Below the pieces are notes generated by a model, which was given only the letters and a program-made list of their open reading frames with translations, did no database searches and was not told the DNA's origin. A DNA stretch of 64,000 nt from assembly GCF_022512515.1 (NCBI RefSeq), contig NZ_JAKWBK010000001.1, positions 1,798,001 through 1,862,000 of the forward strand. Direction: 5' to 3'. This DNA is from Paraniabella hibiscisoli. GTDB taxonomy: Bacteria > Bacteroidota > Bacteroidia > Chitinophagales > Chitinophagaceae. Shown here in pieces: positions 10,967-22,077 of the stretch (positions are counted from its first letter, which is position 1; each line of letters begins with the position of its first letter). Made by a program: the position numbers and the translations under genes.

Positions 10967-13900
10967 TTACTCCTCTTCTTCCTCAGTTATTTCGTCCAGC
11001 TTCACGTATAAATAATTGTCTTTTACAAAATTACACCAGTGGCAATCGGCCTTGCCGCAACCTTTGTAAAAATCTTTCGCCTGTATTTTGTCCCATACCG
11101 TCTTTATCTGGCCTTTTACGGTAGCCACATCTGTCGGTTCAATAACTACCTTCAGTTTCTGGAAATTATTGTTACTGTCGGGTTCAATAAAATCAAACTC
11201 GGTGCTCACTACCCGCCAGTCTTTTAGTTCATAGTTGTCCAGCAAAATTTTATAGAATACTGCCTGTCTCCAGTAGTCGCCGCCATCCGGGTTCTTTTCT
11301 CCCGGCGCTTTTAGTTTCGGCAATGCATTATCTACATTACCGGTTTTATAATCCACCACATTTACTTCTTTGCCGTTAAATTCAAGCTTATCCAGCTTTC
11401 CTTTAAGCGGCACCCCATCTACCACTACACCTTTAATATTGGTTTCCACCGACACCACTTTATTCCAGCTATTGACATACTTTTTGTAGTAGGCCGGAAT
11501 GATGATGGAACCCTGTTCCATTCGCCTGGCATAGGCTTCCCGGGTGAAGTTCTGGCGATGGCGCATCATATACCAGCTGAAATCATCGATCATGGTTTCT
11601 ACAGGTGGGAAGCTTTCCGTTTCCCGCAACTTGCGGAATAATCTTTCCAGCGCAAAGTGTATGGCGCTCCCGAATTCCGTTGCTTCATTTTTACCGGAAG
11701 GTATTCGTAATAGATTCTGGTAATAAAATCTTAAAGGACAATTGAGATAGGCGCTTAATGCTGTTACATTCATTACAAACCTCGATAGCAATCCATCGAT
11801 AAAATCATCTTCCAGGCTATCTATAACCGGTTGTTGCCCGGTGAAAAGGAGGTGCTGAAACTCGATCATTTGTTCGGCGCTGATCTGCGGCTTCTGAACG
11901 GTTAAAGCATGCTGCTCCATAATCTCGGCGATAAACATCGATGGTTCCAACTCTTTACCATCAGCATTCAACCGGGCATAAGAGATATATAAATACTTTT
12001 CGGCGCGGGTAAGCGCTACATAAAAACCCGGCGTAATTCTTCTTCATCGCTTGAACCGGATTGGGAAGAGAAGATGGTAGCAGGCAGCTTGTAGCCCCGG
12101 TTCATTTTTCTTTTCTTTTCCCAGAAGGAGGCGTTAGCGCCTGCCAGGAATACATATTCGAATTCCAGCCCTTTACTTCCGTGCGAGGTAAGCAGGTTAA
12201 CACCTTTGTCATTCCCGGTTGTTTTAACCAATGGCAGCGGAATTTTTTCATGCTCCATTAACTGCAATAGTTGCACCAGGCTTGCCAGGTTCATAGCTGG
12301 TTTACGGCGATGTTCCTCTTTAATGAAATCGTAAAATGCCGAGAGCGATTGCATCAGCTCTACCTTGAACGGGCTGTTCATAACATAGGTAAGCACACCA
12401 CCATTGCGAATAATATTGTCGATCAATTGCTGAATGGTAAGATTAGGAACATCGGCAATTAATTGCTCTATTACCATGGAGCTGCGCTTTAAGCTGGCAT
12501 TCAAACCTTCATCAAACAGATCCTTTGCAGGTGCATTGGCTTTCTCAGATAGCAGCTGCCTGAGTGATGTGCTTTCTCCCTTAAATCGTTTCTGGTTAAC
12601 TTCTACGTTAATCTTCGCAATTTCCAGCGGCGGATTTTTATAGAAATCAAAATGCAGTATTTCAAATAACAGCTCATCACCCCCAAAAGAAATATCATGT
12701 TCAGCTTCCAGGTAATATAATAAGGTAATGATCTTCCTGATGAACGGACTTTGTAAAAGATTTGTACTGCGTTTGCTGTAAAAGGGAATGGCTTTTTGCC
12801 TTAGGTAGTCGGATAACTCTTCCCCGTATTTATTTTCTTTATAAATGATAGCGATTCGCCCCGGTTGTACCCCTTGCCCCATCAGGGCTTCTATTTTAAA
12901 AACAATACCGGCCATCTCATCGGCCATGGTATTATACTCCCATATTTCAGGTGCATGCTGCAACTGATTGATAGATGTGTTGGCTGCCAGCAGCTCTTTA
13001 CTGAGTCCGGGTATTTGTTTAATAAGCCGTTCTTCGTTGCGATTGATCAATGTTTTGGAAACATCCAGTATAGGCTGAATGCTACGATAGTTGTTAGTGA
13101 GTACGATCTTTTTAATGTCATTCTCATACTGTTTTGCAAAGTCCAGCATGTTCTGCACATTCGCGCCCTGGAAGCGATAGATACTCTGGTCATCGTCACC
13201 TACAACAAAAACGTTAGGCTGTTGCCAGTAACTGATCAGCAACTGAACAATTTTATTTTGTGTACCGCTGGTATCCTGAATTCATCGACCAGTATATACT
13301 GGTATTTTTCCTGGTAATCGAGCAGCAGGTTTTCGTTTTCTTCAAATGCGTTGATCACCCAGTTGATCATGTCATCAAAATCATATCGCTTGTTCGCGCG
13401 CATGATCTCCTGGTAGTTTTCAAACTCGCCAATGGCGGCACGTAGTTTATCCATGCGCTTCAGCTCATCGAAATAAGCCGGTTTTCGGTCTCCTTTCTGC
13501 CATTTTCCTGCGCGGGATGTTTTATATACATAGGCTTCATCTTCTGCCATTTCCTGAATATAGGCGTCGATACGGTCTCCGATATACGCGGGTGTCCATC
13601 CTTCGCGCTTCATAGCGGAAAATAAATTGCTTAAGGGATCGGCTTCAAAGTAAACATCGCCCCGGTATCTTTTAAGCGGGTGTTCTTTAGAAAATTTATC
13701 AATTAACTGCTTAAAATATTCTACCTTCTCCAGGTCAGAAACGGGGTCCAGGGAAGTTTTTTCAAACAGCGAAAGATTATCCTGTATTACATCATTACAA
13801 AAGGCATGGAAAGTGTAAATGTTTACCTTGTAAGCATCGGCGCCTATAAACTGCTGCAGCCTTTTGCGCATGGCTACCACACCCGCGTCGGTATAAGTTA

Positions 13901-14105
13901 AACAAAGAATATTTTCAGGTAATGCATCCGAATCCAGCAATATTTTCCCGATACGTGCTGCCAGTATCTGTGTTTTACCGGTGCCTGGTCCGGCAATTAC
14001 CATTACCGGTCCTTCCAGCGCATCCACCGCTGTTTTTTGTTCTGCATTCAGGTTTTTGTAAACTTCGTTAAACTGCTTTTCCAGTTTTTCTTTAATGATA
14101 GGCAT
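10967..14105 (-). CDS. UvrD-family helicase fused to an AddB-like iron-sulfur PD-(D/E)XK nuclease
   Basis: A superfamily I helicase of about 1046 residues. Visible motifs are the Walker A AGPGTGKTQ (about residue 38), motif II ILVDEF followed after repair by QDT, motif III VVGDDDQSIYRFQGA, motif V TSHGSKGLEFEYVFL and motif VI RRVFYVALTRAEKYL. The C-terminal third is a nuclease: LNCPLRFYYQNLL opens the domain, VVDYKTGN and the preceding GKLDKLEF carry the catalytic Asp/Asp/Lys set, and GCGKADCHWCNF supplies three Cys, which with LNC would hold a 4Fe-4S cluster as in AddB. Frames shift near 13247 and near 12025. The start is MPIIKEKLEKQF at 14105 rather than the upstream in-frame ATG. The probable role is DNA double-strand-end processing. 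No second subunit is adjacent. Confidence 0.88.
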
Positions 14106-14204
14106 GCGGCAATTTAGTGGAAAAGCCGGAGAATTAAGGCAGGGTATCCTCAATAGGGAGAAATAGGGTTGCCGATAATCAGCAATGGGAAAATGAGTGC
14201 TTTT

Positions 14205-14248
14205 AAAAAAGTGCCTCTTACCCGGTATAGCAGATGAGAGGCATTTTT
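14205..14248. terminator. bidirectional hairpin terminator
   Basis: TGCCTCT (14212-14218) pairs with AGAGGCA (14237-14243), flanked by an A-run on the left and a T-run on the right that extend the stem. It lies just after the stop of the cytochrome c peroxidase gene (14263, minus strand) and before the helicase start at 14105. Confidence 0.75.
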
Positions 14249-14262
14249 AAAATGAAATGGTT

Positions 14263-16040
14263 TTAATATTGAGGCGCTTTATCCGTAAGCGTGTGAATAA
14301 ATGCGATCAACAATTTTTTTCTTGCGGGGTTAAGTTGAGCGGTTCATCAGAGAGGGTTTGGTTATCTACCTGCAATCCAAGACCAATGCCACCGCCACGG
14401 TCGTAGAAATCAATCACTTCGTCCAGTGTTTTATAAACGCCATTGTGCATATAGGGACCCGTTTTGCCTGTATTTCGAACCGTCGTGGTTTTAAAAGCGT
14501 ACAGGTAAGGTGCTACATTAATGATCTTGTATCTGCCCGTATCCGTGTCTATGTTTTTACCATCTGCAGTTAAGGGAACACCCAGCACTTCACTTTCGGT
14601 TTTGGTAAAGGCAGGAGGCACAACGCCATTGAACAGGGGAATAAAATGACAGCTGGCGCATTTGGCTTTTCCTGCGAATAAATTAAAGCCGGCAATTTCT
14701 TCCTTGTTCATAGCTTCATTATTACCCCTCATATATTCATCAAACCGGCTGTTGAGGCCGATAAGGCTCTTAACATAGCTGGCTATAGCAGCCAGGATAT
14801 TTTCTTTAGTGATCGTATTGGCATCGTAGGCGCCTTCGAACAGTTGAACATAAGCTGTATCGGTTGACAGCTGTTGTATAGCCAGTTCAAAGTCACCATG
14901 CATTTCGTCACTGTTGCTGATTACATCACTTGCCTGGTGTTCTAAAGAGGGTGAGCGAAGATCATAAAACATGGATGTTTGTAAGGCTGCATTTAGTAGC
15001 GTAGGAGTGTTTCTCAGAAGCGTTCTACTAACATCTAGTGCTGTGTTTTTGGCTAACCCGTCAGTAAAATACAGGCCTGGGTTATGGCAGGTAGCGCAGC
15101 TCCTTTTTTAGATGCTGATAATATATTGTCGTAGAATAGTTTTTTGCCGAGTAGTACCTTTTCACTCAGTTGGGGATCTGCGGAATCTGATTCCTGGAAA
15201 TTGGGATCAAAAATGTCTTTATCAAATAAAGTAGCCGCATTGGTTTTTAAAAGACCCTGCAAACGTATTGGCGCAATACCTGCCTGTTCCTGCTGAGCTG
15301 TAAGGGTACGCGTTACTGGATTAGCATAGTCTTTTATAAACACCATTCTATCGAAAGCATCAAAATCGCTGTTCGTATCCAGGTAGCTGACCGCGGCATT
15401 TATTTTTTCGTTCAGATCACTTTTTCCTTCCAGGAAGGGGATGATTGCCGCCAGTTCATTGAGTGATACCGCAGCTTCTGCGAGGCCTGTTTTAACAGCA
15501 GGGGCATCGAAGCCGGTAATGCCGAGAGTAATGATCCTGAACACCTGCTTTTTAATAGCATCATATAATTGCTCCTGGGTAAAAGCCGTGGCTTCGATAT
15601 TTTCTTTTATAGAAATACAGTAGCTTTTTAGTAATACCGTTTCATGTTTCAAAGTGGCATAGTCAATAGAGTCTGCCAGGATTAATTCTTCCATTACCTG
15701 TAAGCCATGTGGCTCTCGCACCACTACTTCCGGTTGTTCTATTTCGGGTAGGGGGCACCGTTTACAAAGCGTGCGATTGATGGCATATAGTACTCAACGG
15801 CCCATTCGAATTTTTTATATTGAGCTCTAAGGGTTTTAAAAGCCATTACCAGTTTTTGCTTTTCAGCGGGATGCTCCAACAAGGTTTGTATACTGTCGGT
15901 CAGATGGCTTTCAAAATCATCAACCTGGCGGGTAAGATGTTTTCGGAGTTCGGCTACAGAATGCTCTTTTGTACCACAGCTCAAAAACTGGATAGACAGC
16001 AGCGCGGAAATACCAGCAATTACAAAAAAATCTTCTTCAT
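14263..16040 (-). CDS. di-heme cytochrome c peroxidase family lipoprotein
   Basis: The start at ATG 16040 (MKKIFFVIAGISALLSIQFLSC after adding a T) is a lipoprotein signal. An unusual N-terminal region of about 300 residues, mostly helical and without a recognised domain, precedes a MauG/CcpA-type catalytic domain. Heme 1 is CATCHNPGLYFTDG (read after a shift near 15098) followed by RNTPTLLNA. Heme 2 is KCASCHFIPLFNG, and the domain ends with RNTGKTGPYMHNG and EVIDFYDRGGG. Shifts occur near 16030, 15753, 15098 and 14312; restored length is about 594. Family members reduce hydrogen peroxide in the periplasm or oxidise proteins. The extended N-terminus could bind a partner. It lies downstream of the PhoX-like gene with a hairpin between them. 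Confidence 0.85.
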
Positions 16041-16050
16041 TATAAATACA

Positions 16051-16080
16051 TAAACCTTGCCCGGTTAAGGGCAAGGTTTA
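16051..16080. terminator. 12-bp perfect hairpin between phosphatase and peroxidase genes
   Basis: TAAACCTTGCCC (16051-16062) is followed by a six-base loop and its exact complement GGGCAAGGTTTA (16069-16080). It starts 21 bases after the PhoX-like stop on the minus strand and 11 bases before the peroxidase start. There is no strong T-run, so attenuation or mRNA end protection is as likely as termination. Confidence 0.55.
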
Positions 16081-16100
16081 TTCTATTGATTCAATAAATT

Positions 16101-17575
16101 TTATCTCGGAACGTTGGTCAGAATCACTGTTTGGCCGCCTTCTTTATTGGTGCTGCCACCACCATCAGGATTCACAAACTTATCTTTCTGCCAGGTGTGC
16201 GGGTGAATATTCAGGATGAAGGTATTCGGTACGCCGATTTCGTTAGAAATATCTACCATCGCCCCAAACTCCCAGCATCCCAGTCTTCTTTCTGTATTTT
16301 GTAAAAACGGCTTACCCATGCTGCATCCTCTCTTTTATGATCCATGTTAAGGAAAGGCTTATAGGTTTTATTGGCAATGCTGTACTGCCAGATATAAGAG
16401 TCGTGCTTAGCTGCAGTATAATAAGAGTCACCATCTTCCTGTATGTAAACATAATTTTCTGTTACACAAAGATTATCCGGGTTGATCAGGTCATTGCCTG
16501 GGTTAGAGTCGCCTTCAGCAATTACTTCTATTTTGCCTTTGGTAGGGTCAGCGCTGTCCAAAGAAATTTTATAAACCCGTCCCCACATGGTATAACCCGC
16601 CTGCGGATTGATCTTATCCGGAGATTGACCAGTGGCAGTGAAATATACCTCGCGGTTATTTTGAGCATTTCCTTTTCTGTAATCTATGTCTTCTACGCGG
16701 GAAAAGCGAATGGCTTTTAAATCATTTACGGTAGTGTTGATTTGTGCGCCGGTTAAGCCTACTGCATTCGGTATTTCAACAAACTCCACATCGTAGCTTT
16801 GGCCTTTTACTATATCCGTTTCTACCTGGTTGTTGTCTTTTCTTTTAACGGCATACAGTTTACCATTTTTCAGGTCTCCAACAGTGTTAGAAACATACAT
16901 CACCAGCTGTCCTGCGCTAACATGGCCGGTTTCCCAGCTTTGATCTTCTCCCATGAAAATAACCGTTTTGCCAGGATAGGCGCCTTTAGGTAAGGGGACT
17001 GCATTTTCCATCGATGCTTTTCCCAGGGCTGGTAAAGTTCTGTCTGTTCTTCCTTTTTCGGCTGCAGAGCCTAATGGGTTAATCCCTATGATCATACTTT
17101 CAACACCAGACTCCTGTGCTGTTAAGAACATCGGGCCAAAACCATGCTCTTCTGTTGTAGCCAGTGTTGCTGAGCAAAGTCTTTTGGCGCCGCCGGTATA
17201 ATCGATGATATAATCACCTTTTACAGGTTTTAAGTTTCTGTCGAGGTAAACTCTCGAAACGGATTGATTGATCTCATGGTTATTCAACATGATATAACCT
17301 TCGCCATCAGGGTTTCTCATAAAACCAGCACCATCGGGCTGCGCACCATAAATGAAACTTGGACTTTGTTCCAGTACGTCCTCACTGCTAATCAAAGGAA
17401 ATATGTTCACGCTTTTGAAAGCATCCTGCATATAAACCAGGGAAGGTGTGATGGATTGAGCTTTGATGGTTTCGGGTGGTGTAACAACAGGTGTATCATT
17501 TTTGTCTTTCCTGCACGCCACAAATGCCGTAATAGCAGCGGCTGTTACCGCAGTAGGCATAATAAATTTTTTCAT
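16101..17575 (-). CDS. PhoX/DUF839-like secreted phosphatase lipoprotein
   Basis: The start is MKKFIMPTAVTAAAITAFVAC at 17575, a lipoprotein signal followed by RKDKNDTPVV; in-frame upstream codons to 17686 lack such a signal. Segments such as GYIMLNNHEIN, ATTEEHGFGPMFLTAQE, GKTVIFMGEDQSWETGH and NPDNLCVTENYVYIQEDGD resemble the PhoX/DUF839 beta-propeller, where acidic residues bind Ca and Fe. The frame shifts near 16264 (G-run), then ends ILNIHPHTWQKDKF and so on, giving about 491 residues. The predicted activity is calcium-dependent phosphomonoesterase on the cell exterior, but the metal ligands were not verified one by one. The downstream peroxidase gene may be coexpressed. Confidence 0.6.
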
Positions 17576-17686
17576 TTTCGAGTTGTTTTGACAAAAAAAT
17601 GACATTAAAAACCGAAAACGATTAAGGCAATTTGAACAAAAGGTTAGGTAATTGTTAAGGAGGGTAATGCAGGCAAGGAGATACAA

Positions 17687-19004
17687 CTAAATGTAGTTCC
17701 TGTTTTTGAGTTCGAGATACTTATTAATGGTGTTTACGGTTAATTGCTCCGGAGTTGTTAGAATACTCAATATGCCATTTTGATGAAGCTCTTTTACCAT
17801 TTGCTTTTTTCAAATGCAAATTTTTCTGCAATGGTTTTTACATACACTTGTTCCAGGTCTTCCGCATTGGAGTGAATCAACTCCTTAATAGCCGTGTTTT
17901 CAAAAAAACAACCAGGAGCAAGTGATAATGCGAGATCTTTTTAAATGCCGGCATTTCGCGTTTCAGTCCTTCCAGCGATTCAAAATTAGTAAACAGCACT
18001 ACAAGGCCGCGGTTAGTAACCCTGTTACGAATGGCCGCGTATAATTTTTCGTAATCAGCTTCCAGGAACTGTGTCTGTTGTTTGTACAGAGATTCCAGGA
18101 TCAGGTTCATGTGGCCTGGCTTTTTATCCGCTGTAATAAAGCTATCCACTTTTTCAGCAAAAGTGACCAGCCCGGCTTTGTCCTGCTTTACCATTGCTAC
18201 ATTAGACAGTACCAGGGAGGCATTAATGGCATAGTCCAGCAGGGTCATACCGTCAAAGGGCATTTTCATCACCCGTCCTTTATTAATGATGCAATAGATC
18301 TGCTGGCTTTTTCATCCGTATAGTTATTGATCATCAGGCTACCCTTGCGTCCGGTGGCTTTCCAGTTGATCGTGCGGTAATCATCACCCCGCACATATTC
18401 TTTAATTTGCTCAAACTCCGAACTATGTCCTAGCCTTCTTACTTTTTTATACCAGCCTCCTGCAGACGGTTGCTTATTGCCAGCAATTGGAAACGGCGCA
18501 TTTGCACAAACGAAGGATACACTTTTACCGTATGTTTTGCACTAATCGCATAACGGCGCCTGGTGAGTTTTAAAGGACCGGTTACTATAATATTAATATC
18601 ATCAAATGTATACTCACCACGGGTAAATGGCTTGACCTGGTAGGCGAGGGTTTCCGATGTTAGTGCTGGAATTGTAAGCGTTCGCTCCCAGTCGCGTATC
18701 TGTAGCTGAACGGGTAGCTCATCTATAATCAAAGTGTTGACCGGGAAATTGTACCGGTTGGAAATAAATAAGGAGACAGGATTGTCATCACCAATGCTGA
18801 GTCTTTCGGGCAATTGCCGGGTAGCTATCATACCGCTTTTTTTGAATACAGTAATGCCAGGTCAGCAAAAACGGCAATCAAAAGCAGTAGCAACAGCAGC
18901 GAGGCAATGCTATAGAAGGGATGAAAAAAATACCCCGCCATATAAAGCACGGAGCAGGCCCCGCCGATGTAATAAACAATTTTATTTAGATAGAAAGATT
19001 TCAA
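17687..19004 (-). CDS. DUF58 membrane protein of a MoxR cluster
   Basis: The N-terminus has two membrane segments (IVYYIGGACSVLYMAGYFF, LLLLLLIAVFADLALLY). The middle is an Ig-like region (DNPVSLFISNRYNFPVNT), and the C-terminal half has the DUF58 core: EYVRGDDYRTINWKATGRKG, MINNYTDEK, then VMKMPFDGMTLLDYAINA, the last part a von Willebrand A-like fold. At least five shifts occur, near 18838, 18445, 18305, 17940 and 17812; restored length is about 439. No ATG fits and the first codon appears to be TTG at 19004, though an error there is possible. It is last in the operon after the MoxR ATPase, 60 bases away. DUF58 proteins are thought to be MoxR-linked factors for envelope or complex assembly; the client is unknown. 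Confidence 0.82.
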
Positions 19005-19008
19005 ATCA

Positions 19009-19036
19009 GTGAATAGTGAGTAGTGAATGGTGAGTA
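19009..19036. repeat. four tandem heptamers GTGA(A/G)T(A/G)
   Basis: GTGAATA, GTGAGTA, GTGAATG, GTGAGTA follow each other without gaps in the 60-base space between the MoxR and DUF58 genes. Similar heptameric strings (ACTCACTACTCGCTA) occur at about 32299-32313. Such short interspersed heptads are common in intergenic DNA of some Bacteroidota; function unknown. Confidence 0.75.
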
Positions 19037-19064
19037 GGAAATAAATTCTGCTTTTTTCTCTAAA

Positions 19065-20042
19065 CTACCTCGGGATTTCCAGCCCGTTAATGATCTGTTT
19101 AATAATTTCATTTTCATTCACCCCTTCCATTTCTTTTTCGGGAGAAAGAATAATACGATGACGAAGTACTGGTGGCGCTACCCTGATAATGTCTTCCGGT
19201 GTTACAAAGTCACGGCCCTGTATAGCGGCTGTTGCTTTTGCCGCATTCATGATCGCCAGTGAAGCCCGTGGCGATGCGCCCAGGTAAATGGCTTTGTTAT
19301 TACGTGTCTGATGTACCAGTTTGGCGATAAAGGCCAGTAATTTGTCTTCGATCAATATCTCTTTTACCTGTTGTCTGAGCTGGTTGATCTGTGTGCCGTT
19401 CAATGCTGCGTTTACATTGTCCAGTGGATTGTTATTACCCATTTTGTGAAATAGTGAAAGTATTTTCAATTCCTCTTCTTCCTGCGGGTAAGGTACTTCG
19501 ATCTTGAATAAGAAGCGATCCAGCTGGGCTTCAGGTAAACGATACGTTCCTTCCTGCTCCACGGGGTTTTGGGTGGCCAACACCATAAATGGGGCATCCA
19601 TTTTATAGGTTATCCCATCAATCGATATTTGTCGCTCCTCCATCACTTCCAACAAAGCCGCCTGTGTTTTAGCCGGAGCACGGTTGATCTCATCTACCAA
19701 AACAATATTGCCAAATACCGGTCCTTTTTTAAATTCAAACCGGGCATCAGACGGATTGAATACAGGTGTTCCAATTACATCCGACGGCATCAGGTCGGGC
19801 GTAAACTGGATACGGGCAAACGCGGCATCGACCGATTTGGCTACCAGTTTGGCCGTTTGCGTTTTAGCAACACCCGGCACCCCTTCAATCAACACATGAC
19901 CATCTGCCAGCAATGCGGTAATGATGAGCTGAACCATTTCATCCTGGCCCACAATTACTTTGCGTATTTCATCCGTAATATTTAAAACTGCCTGGTTAAG
20001 CGCAGTTAAATCGATACGGTTCTCAAAAATCGGTTCTTCCAT
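19065..20042 (-). CDS. MoxR-family AAA+ ATPase
   Basis: An intact gene of 325 residues. The start is taken at MEEPIFENRIDL (20042) rather than the in-frame ATG at 20078, because it leaves a short gap after the preceding gene and aligns with the family. Motifs are Walker A GVPGVAKTQTAKL, Walker B IVLVDEINRAPAKTQAALLEVMEE, sensor 1 VLATQNPVEQEGTYRLPEAQ, and the arginine finger/lid SPRASLAIMNAAKA. MoxR ATPases act as chaperones that mature or insert metal centres into partner complexes, commonly with a DUF58 protein, which follows here. It is the fourth gene of the SpoIIM-DUF4129-DUF4350-MoxR-DUF58 operon and one of few genes with no frameshift. Confidence 0.95.
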   Translation of the reverse strand: MEEPIFENRIDLTALNQAVLNITDEIRKVIVGQDEMVQLIITALLADGHVLIEGVPGVAKTQTAKLVAKSVDAAFARIQFTPDLMPSDVIGTPVFNPSDARFEFKKGPVFGNIVLVDEINRAPAKTQAALLEVMEERQISIDGITYKMDAPFMVLATQNPVEQEGTYRLPEAQLDRFLFKIEVPYPQEEEELKILSLFHKMGNNNPLDNVNAALNGTQINQLRQQVKEILIEDKLLAFIAKLVHQTRNNKAIYLGASPRASLAIMNAAKATAAIQGRDFVTPEDIIRVAPPVLRHRIILSPEKEMEGVNENEIIKQIINGLEIPR

Positions 20043-20052
20043 AATCTGTTTT

Positions 20053-21268
20053 TTATTCGTTGTTATGAAACGCTTCAATGTTTTTTTGTAAGGCGATCAG
20101 CTCTGTATCACTAAAAAGAGCAGCCTTGTTAATACGGTTTATCTGTGTGACAATATCGTTAATTAATGATTCAGATACCCCCGATTTATAGCTCAGTTCT
20201 TTTACAAAATCCTGGTCGGTGGTTTGTGCAAATATCTTGTATCGGGTTCTGATATGCTCCATAAAATAAGCGCTCATTTTTTGAGCAAGATTGCTGTGAT
20301 CTCCGCTCATAATACAATAATCCCATTGTTTTTACAAACTCCAGGGAGTCATTAGTGGGGCTATCGATAACCGGAATGACCCGTTGCCTGCGACGCAGCT
20401 CGGTAAGTGTATAAACAAGCAGTAATGCCAGTGCGGTTAAAATACCCGCTCTGAAATAATTATTTTTCATAATGGCTGTAAACCAGCCTTTGTCGTTTTT
20501 GCGGGAGCGGGAACGGCTAAAATATTCATCCCATATTACCAGCGGGGTAGAAGCCGGGAAGAGGGAGCATATTTTTTCAAGGTATTGACTATTGTTGCCA
20601 TACAAAAGAAAATAGTTACTAAACGCTAACGGCGATAAGTGGATATATAAATTTCCCTTGCCCTTTTTAAGGTGTATCAGGTTGGGTTCGCCGTTATCCC
20701 CCAACCTAAAATACTTGAAATGCTGCTGTCTGTTTTTTCAAAGAAGCTCTCCATTAATAAGCCTGGATAGGCGTAAGTGTTCGAGCCGGTAAAAAAGGAT
20801 GGGTTCAATAATGCACGCATCGTATCACTTTCATGACTTCCAAAAAGGGTAATAGCTGTAATTTCTCGATTTGGCAAAGGCCCTGGTGAAACGTGTTACC
20901 TGCTCGTTATAAACAAAAGTGCTTACGAAAATATTGTTACCCCGGTCAACAAGTGCAATCAGGTCATCTATCTCATAATCCTGCGGATAGAACTGCGGTT
21001 GAAGGATCACGTATAACCGGTTAGACAGGTTGTCCCCAAAAACCTTACTTTCTCCCGGGTAGTCGTAGTTGATCTTAAATGTGGCTTTTGGAAAAAATTG
21101 TTTCAGGCTTTCATGAAAAACAAAAGCGCCATAAGGATTTTTATCCCTCTTGTTGAGTGTTATATAAGTGCTTACCTCCTTATTCTTTTTCCCGCTGTTT
21201 ACTACAAACAGGTAAATGATCAGCGCCAGTACCAACAGCCCTATTATATATGGTAATGCCTTTTTCAC
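20053..21268 (-). CDS. DUF4350-like membrane protein
   Basis: It begins MKKALPYIIGLLVLALIIYL, an N-terminal membrane anchor, then a globular region with YGAFVFHESLKQFFPKATF and IDDLIALVDRGNNIFVS, like the ThuA/IFT52-type fold seen in DUF4350. A second membrane segment (NYFRAGILTALALLLVYTL) is followed by a cytosolic tail with YYERGDHSNLAQKM after repair. Shifts fall near 20872 (one extra T), 20702 (G-run) and 20312 (two G missing would restore ERGDH). Restored length is about 405. It starts on the last base of the DUF4129 gene and ends ten bases before the MoxR start, so translation is probably coupled. Its role in the MoxR system is not established. Confidence 0.75.
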
Positions 21269-22077
21269 TATTGTCCGATCTTTTTATGAAAATTAGTAAA
21301 TAGCTGATCCACTTGTTCATACTGAGCAGGGCTAATAGGGAAGAGGCCATACCAGCTGTACTCGTATTGCCGGGTTAAACCCGAAAAGTCGGAATAATGA
21401 GGTGTTGACCTGGTTTGTAGCAGGTAGTCGAAATTGGTTTTATCGGGTTGATAATGAATAATATCTTTTTCCGATAGTTTTTTCAATACCTGGAGATAGT
21501 GAAGCCTTATAGCCAGCCGGTAATTTTGGTTGTCCAATGCTTGTTGTATGGCTGCTGTATAGTCAATAGAAAAAATATCTTCCGGTAATGCTTCCGAAGC
21601 AACAGCACGAATAGCCGCTGGTTTTTTCTGAAGAACAACAGGTTGTTGGCCGACAAATACCAGGCTAAAAGAACGAGCAATACTATTACGGCAACGTATA
21701 TCCATAGATCGGTCAGTAAAAAATCTATCTCGGGAAATTTAATAGCACCCGGTTTAGGAATACCATCGGTTACATAATCAAACTTGCTATCTTTTTCAGA
21801 TTGTCGATATAATGGGCCGGTAGTTTTCGCCAGGGCTTCTGCGCATTGTCCGGCTGTAACCTATCAAATGCATTTGTTTCAGCACGTTGCAGGAGTCTTC
21901 ATAAGTTTCTTCGCTTTCGTACTCATCATCATATTCCCCGTCTGTTTGATCAATCGTGTCAGCAGGTTCTATAAGCGCGATGGAATCAATGACGTTATCT
22001 TGCGCCTGGCAGGTATGGTGTAGTAATATACCGGTCAGCAACAAAACAAACAACAGATGATACCTTTTAAAACGCAT
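21268..22077 (-). CDS. DUF4129-domain membrane protein
   Basis: A signal peptide (MRFKRYHLLFVLLLTGILLH, HTCQAQ) precedes a short acidic region (EYDDEYESEETYED). After repair the sequence reads PWRKLPAHYIDNLKK and FPEIDFLLTDLWIYVAVIV, the latter a single membrane span. The cytosolic C-terminal part (SIDYTAAIQQALDNQNYRLA followed by IRLHYLQVLKKL) is the DUF4129 signature. At least three shifts occur, near 21880, 21797 and 21640, so residues in the middle are uncertain; length is about 270. It overlaps the SpoIIM gene by 11 bases and the DUF4350 gene by one. Known relatives accompany MoxR/DUF58 modules; biochemical function is unknown. Confidence 0.75.

Noticed and set aside
11039-14600. Plus-strand frames across the helicase-nuclease and peroxidase genes
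   Set aside because: All overlap well supported minus-strand enzymes with motifs; none shows a family motif of its own.
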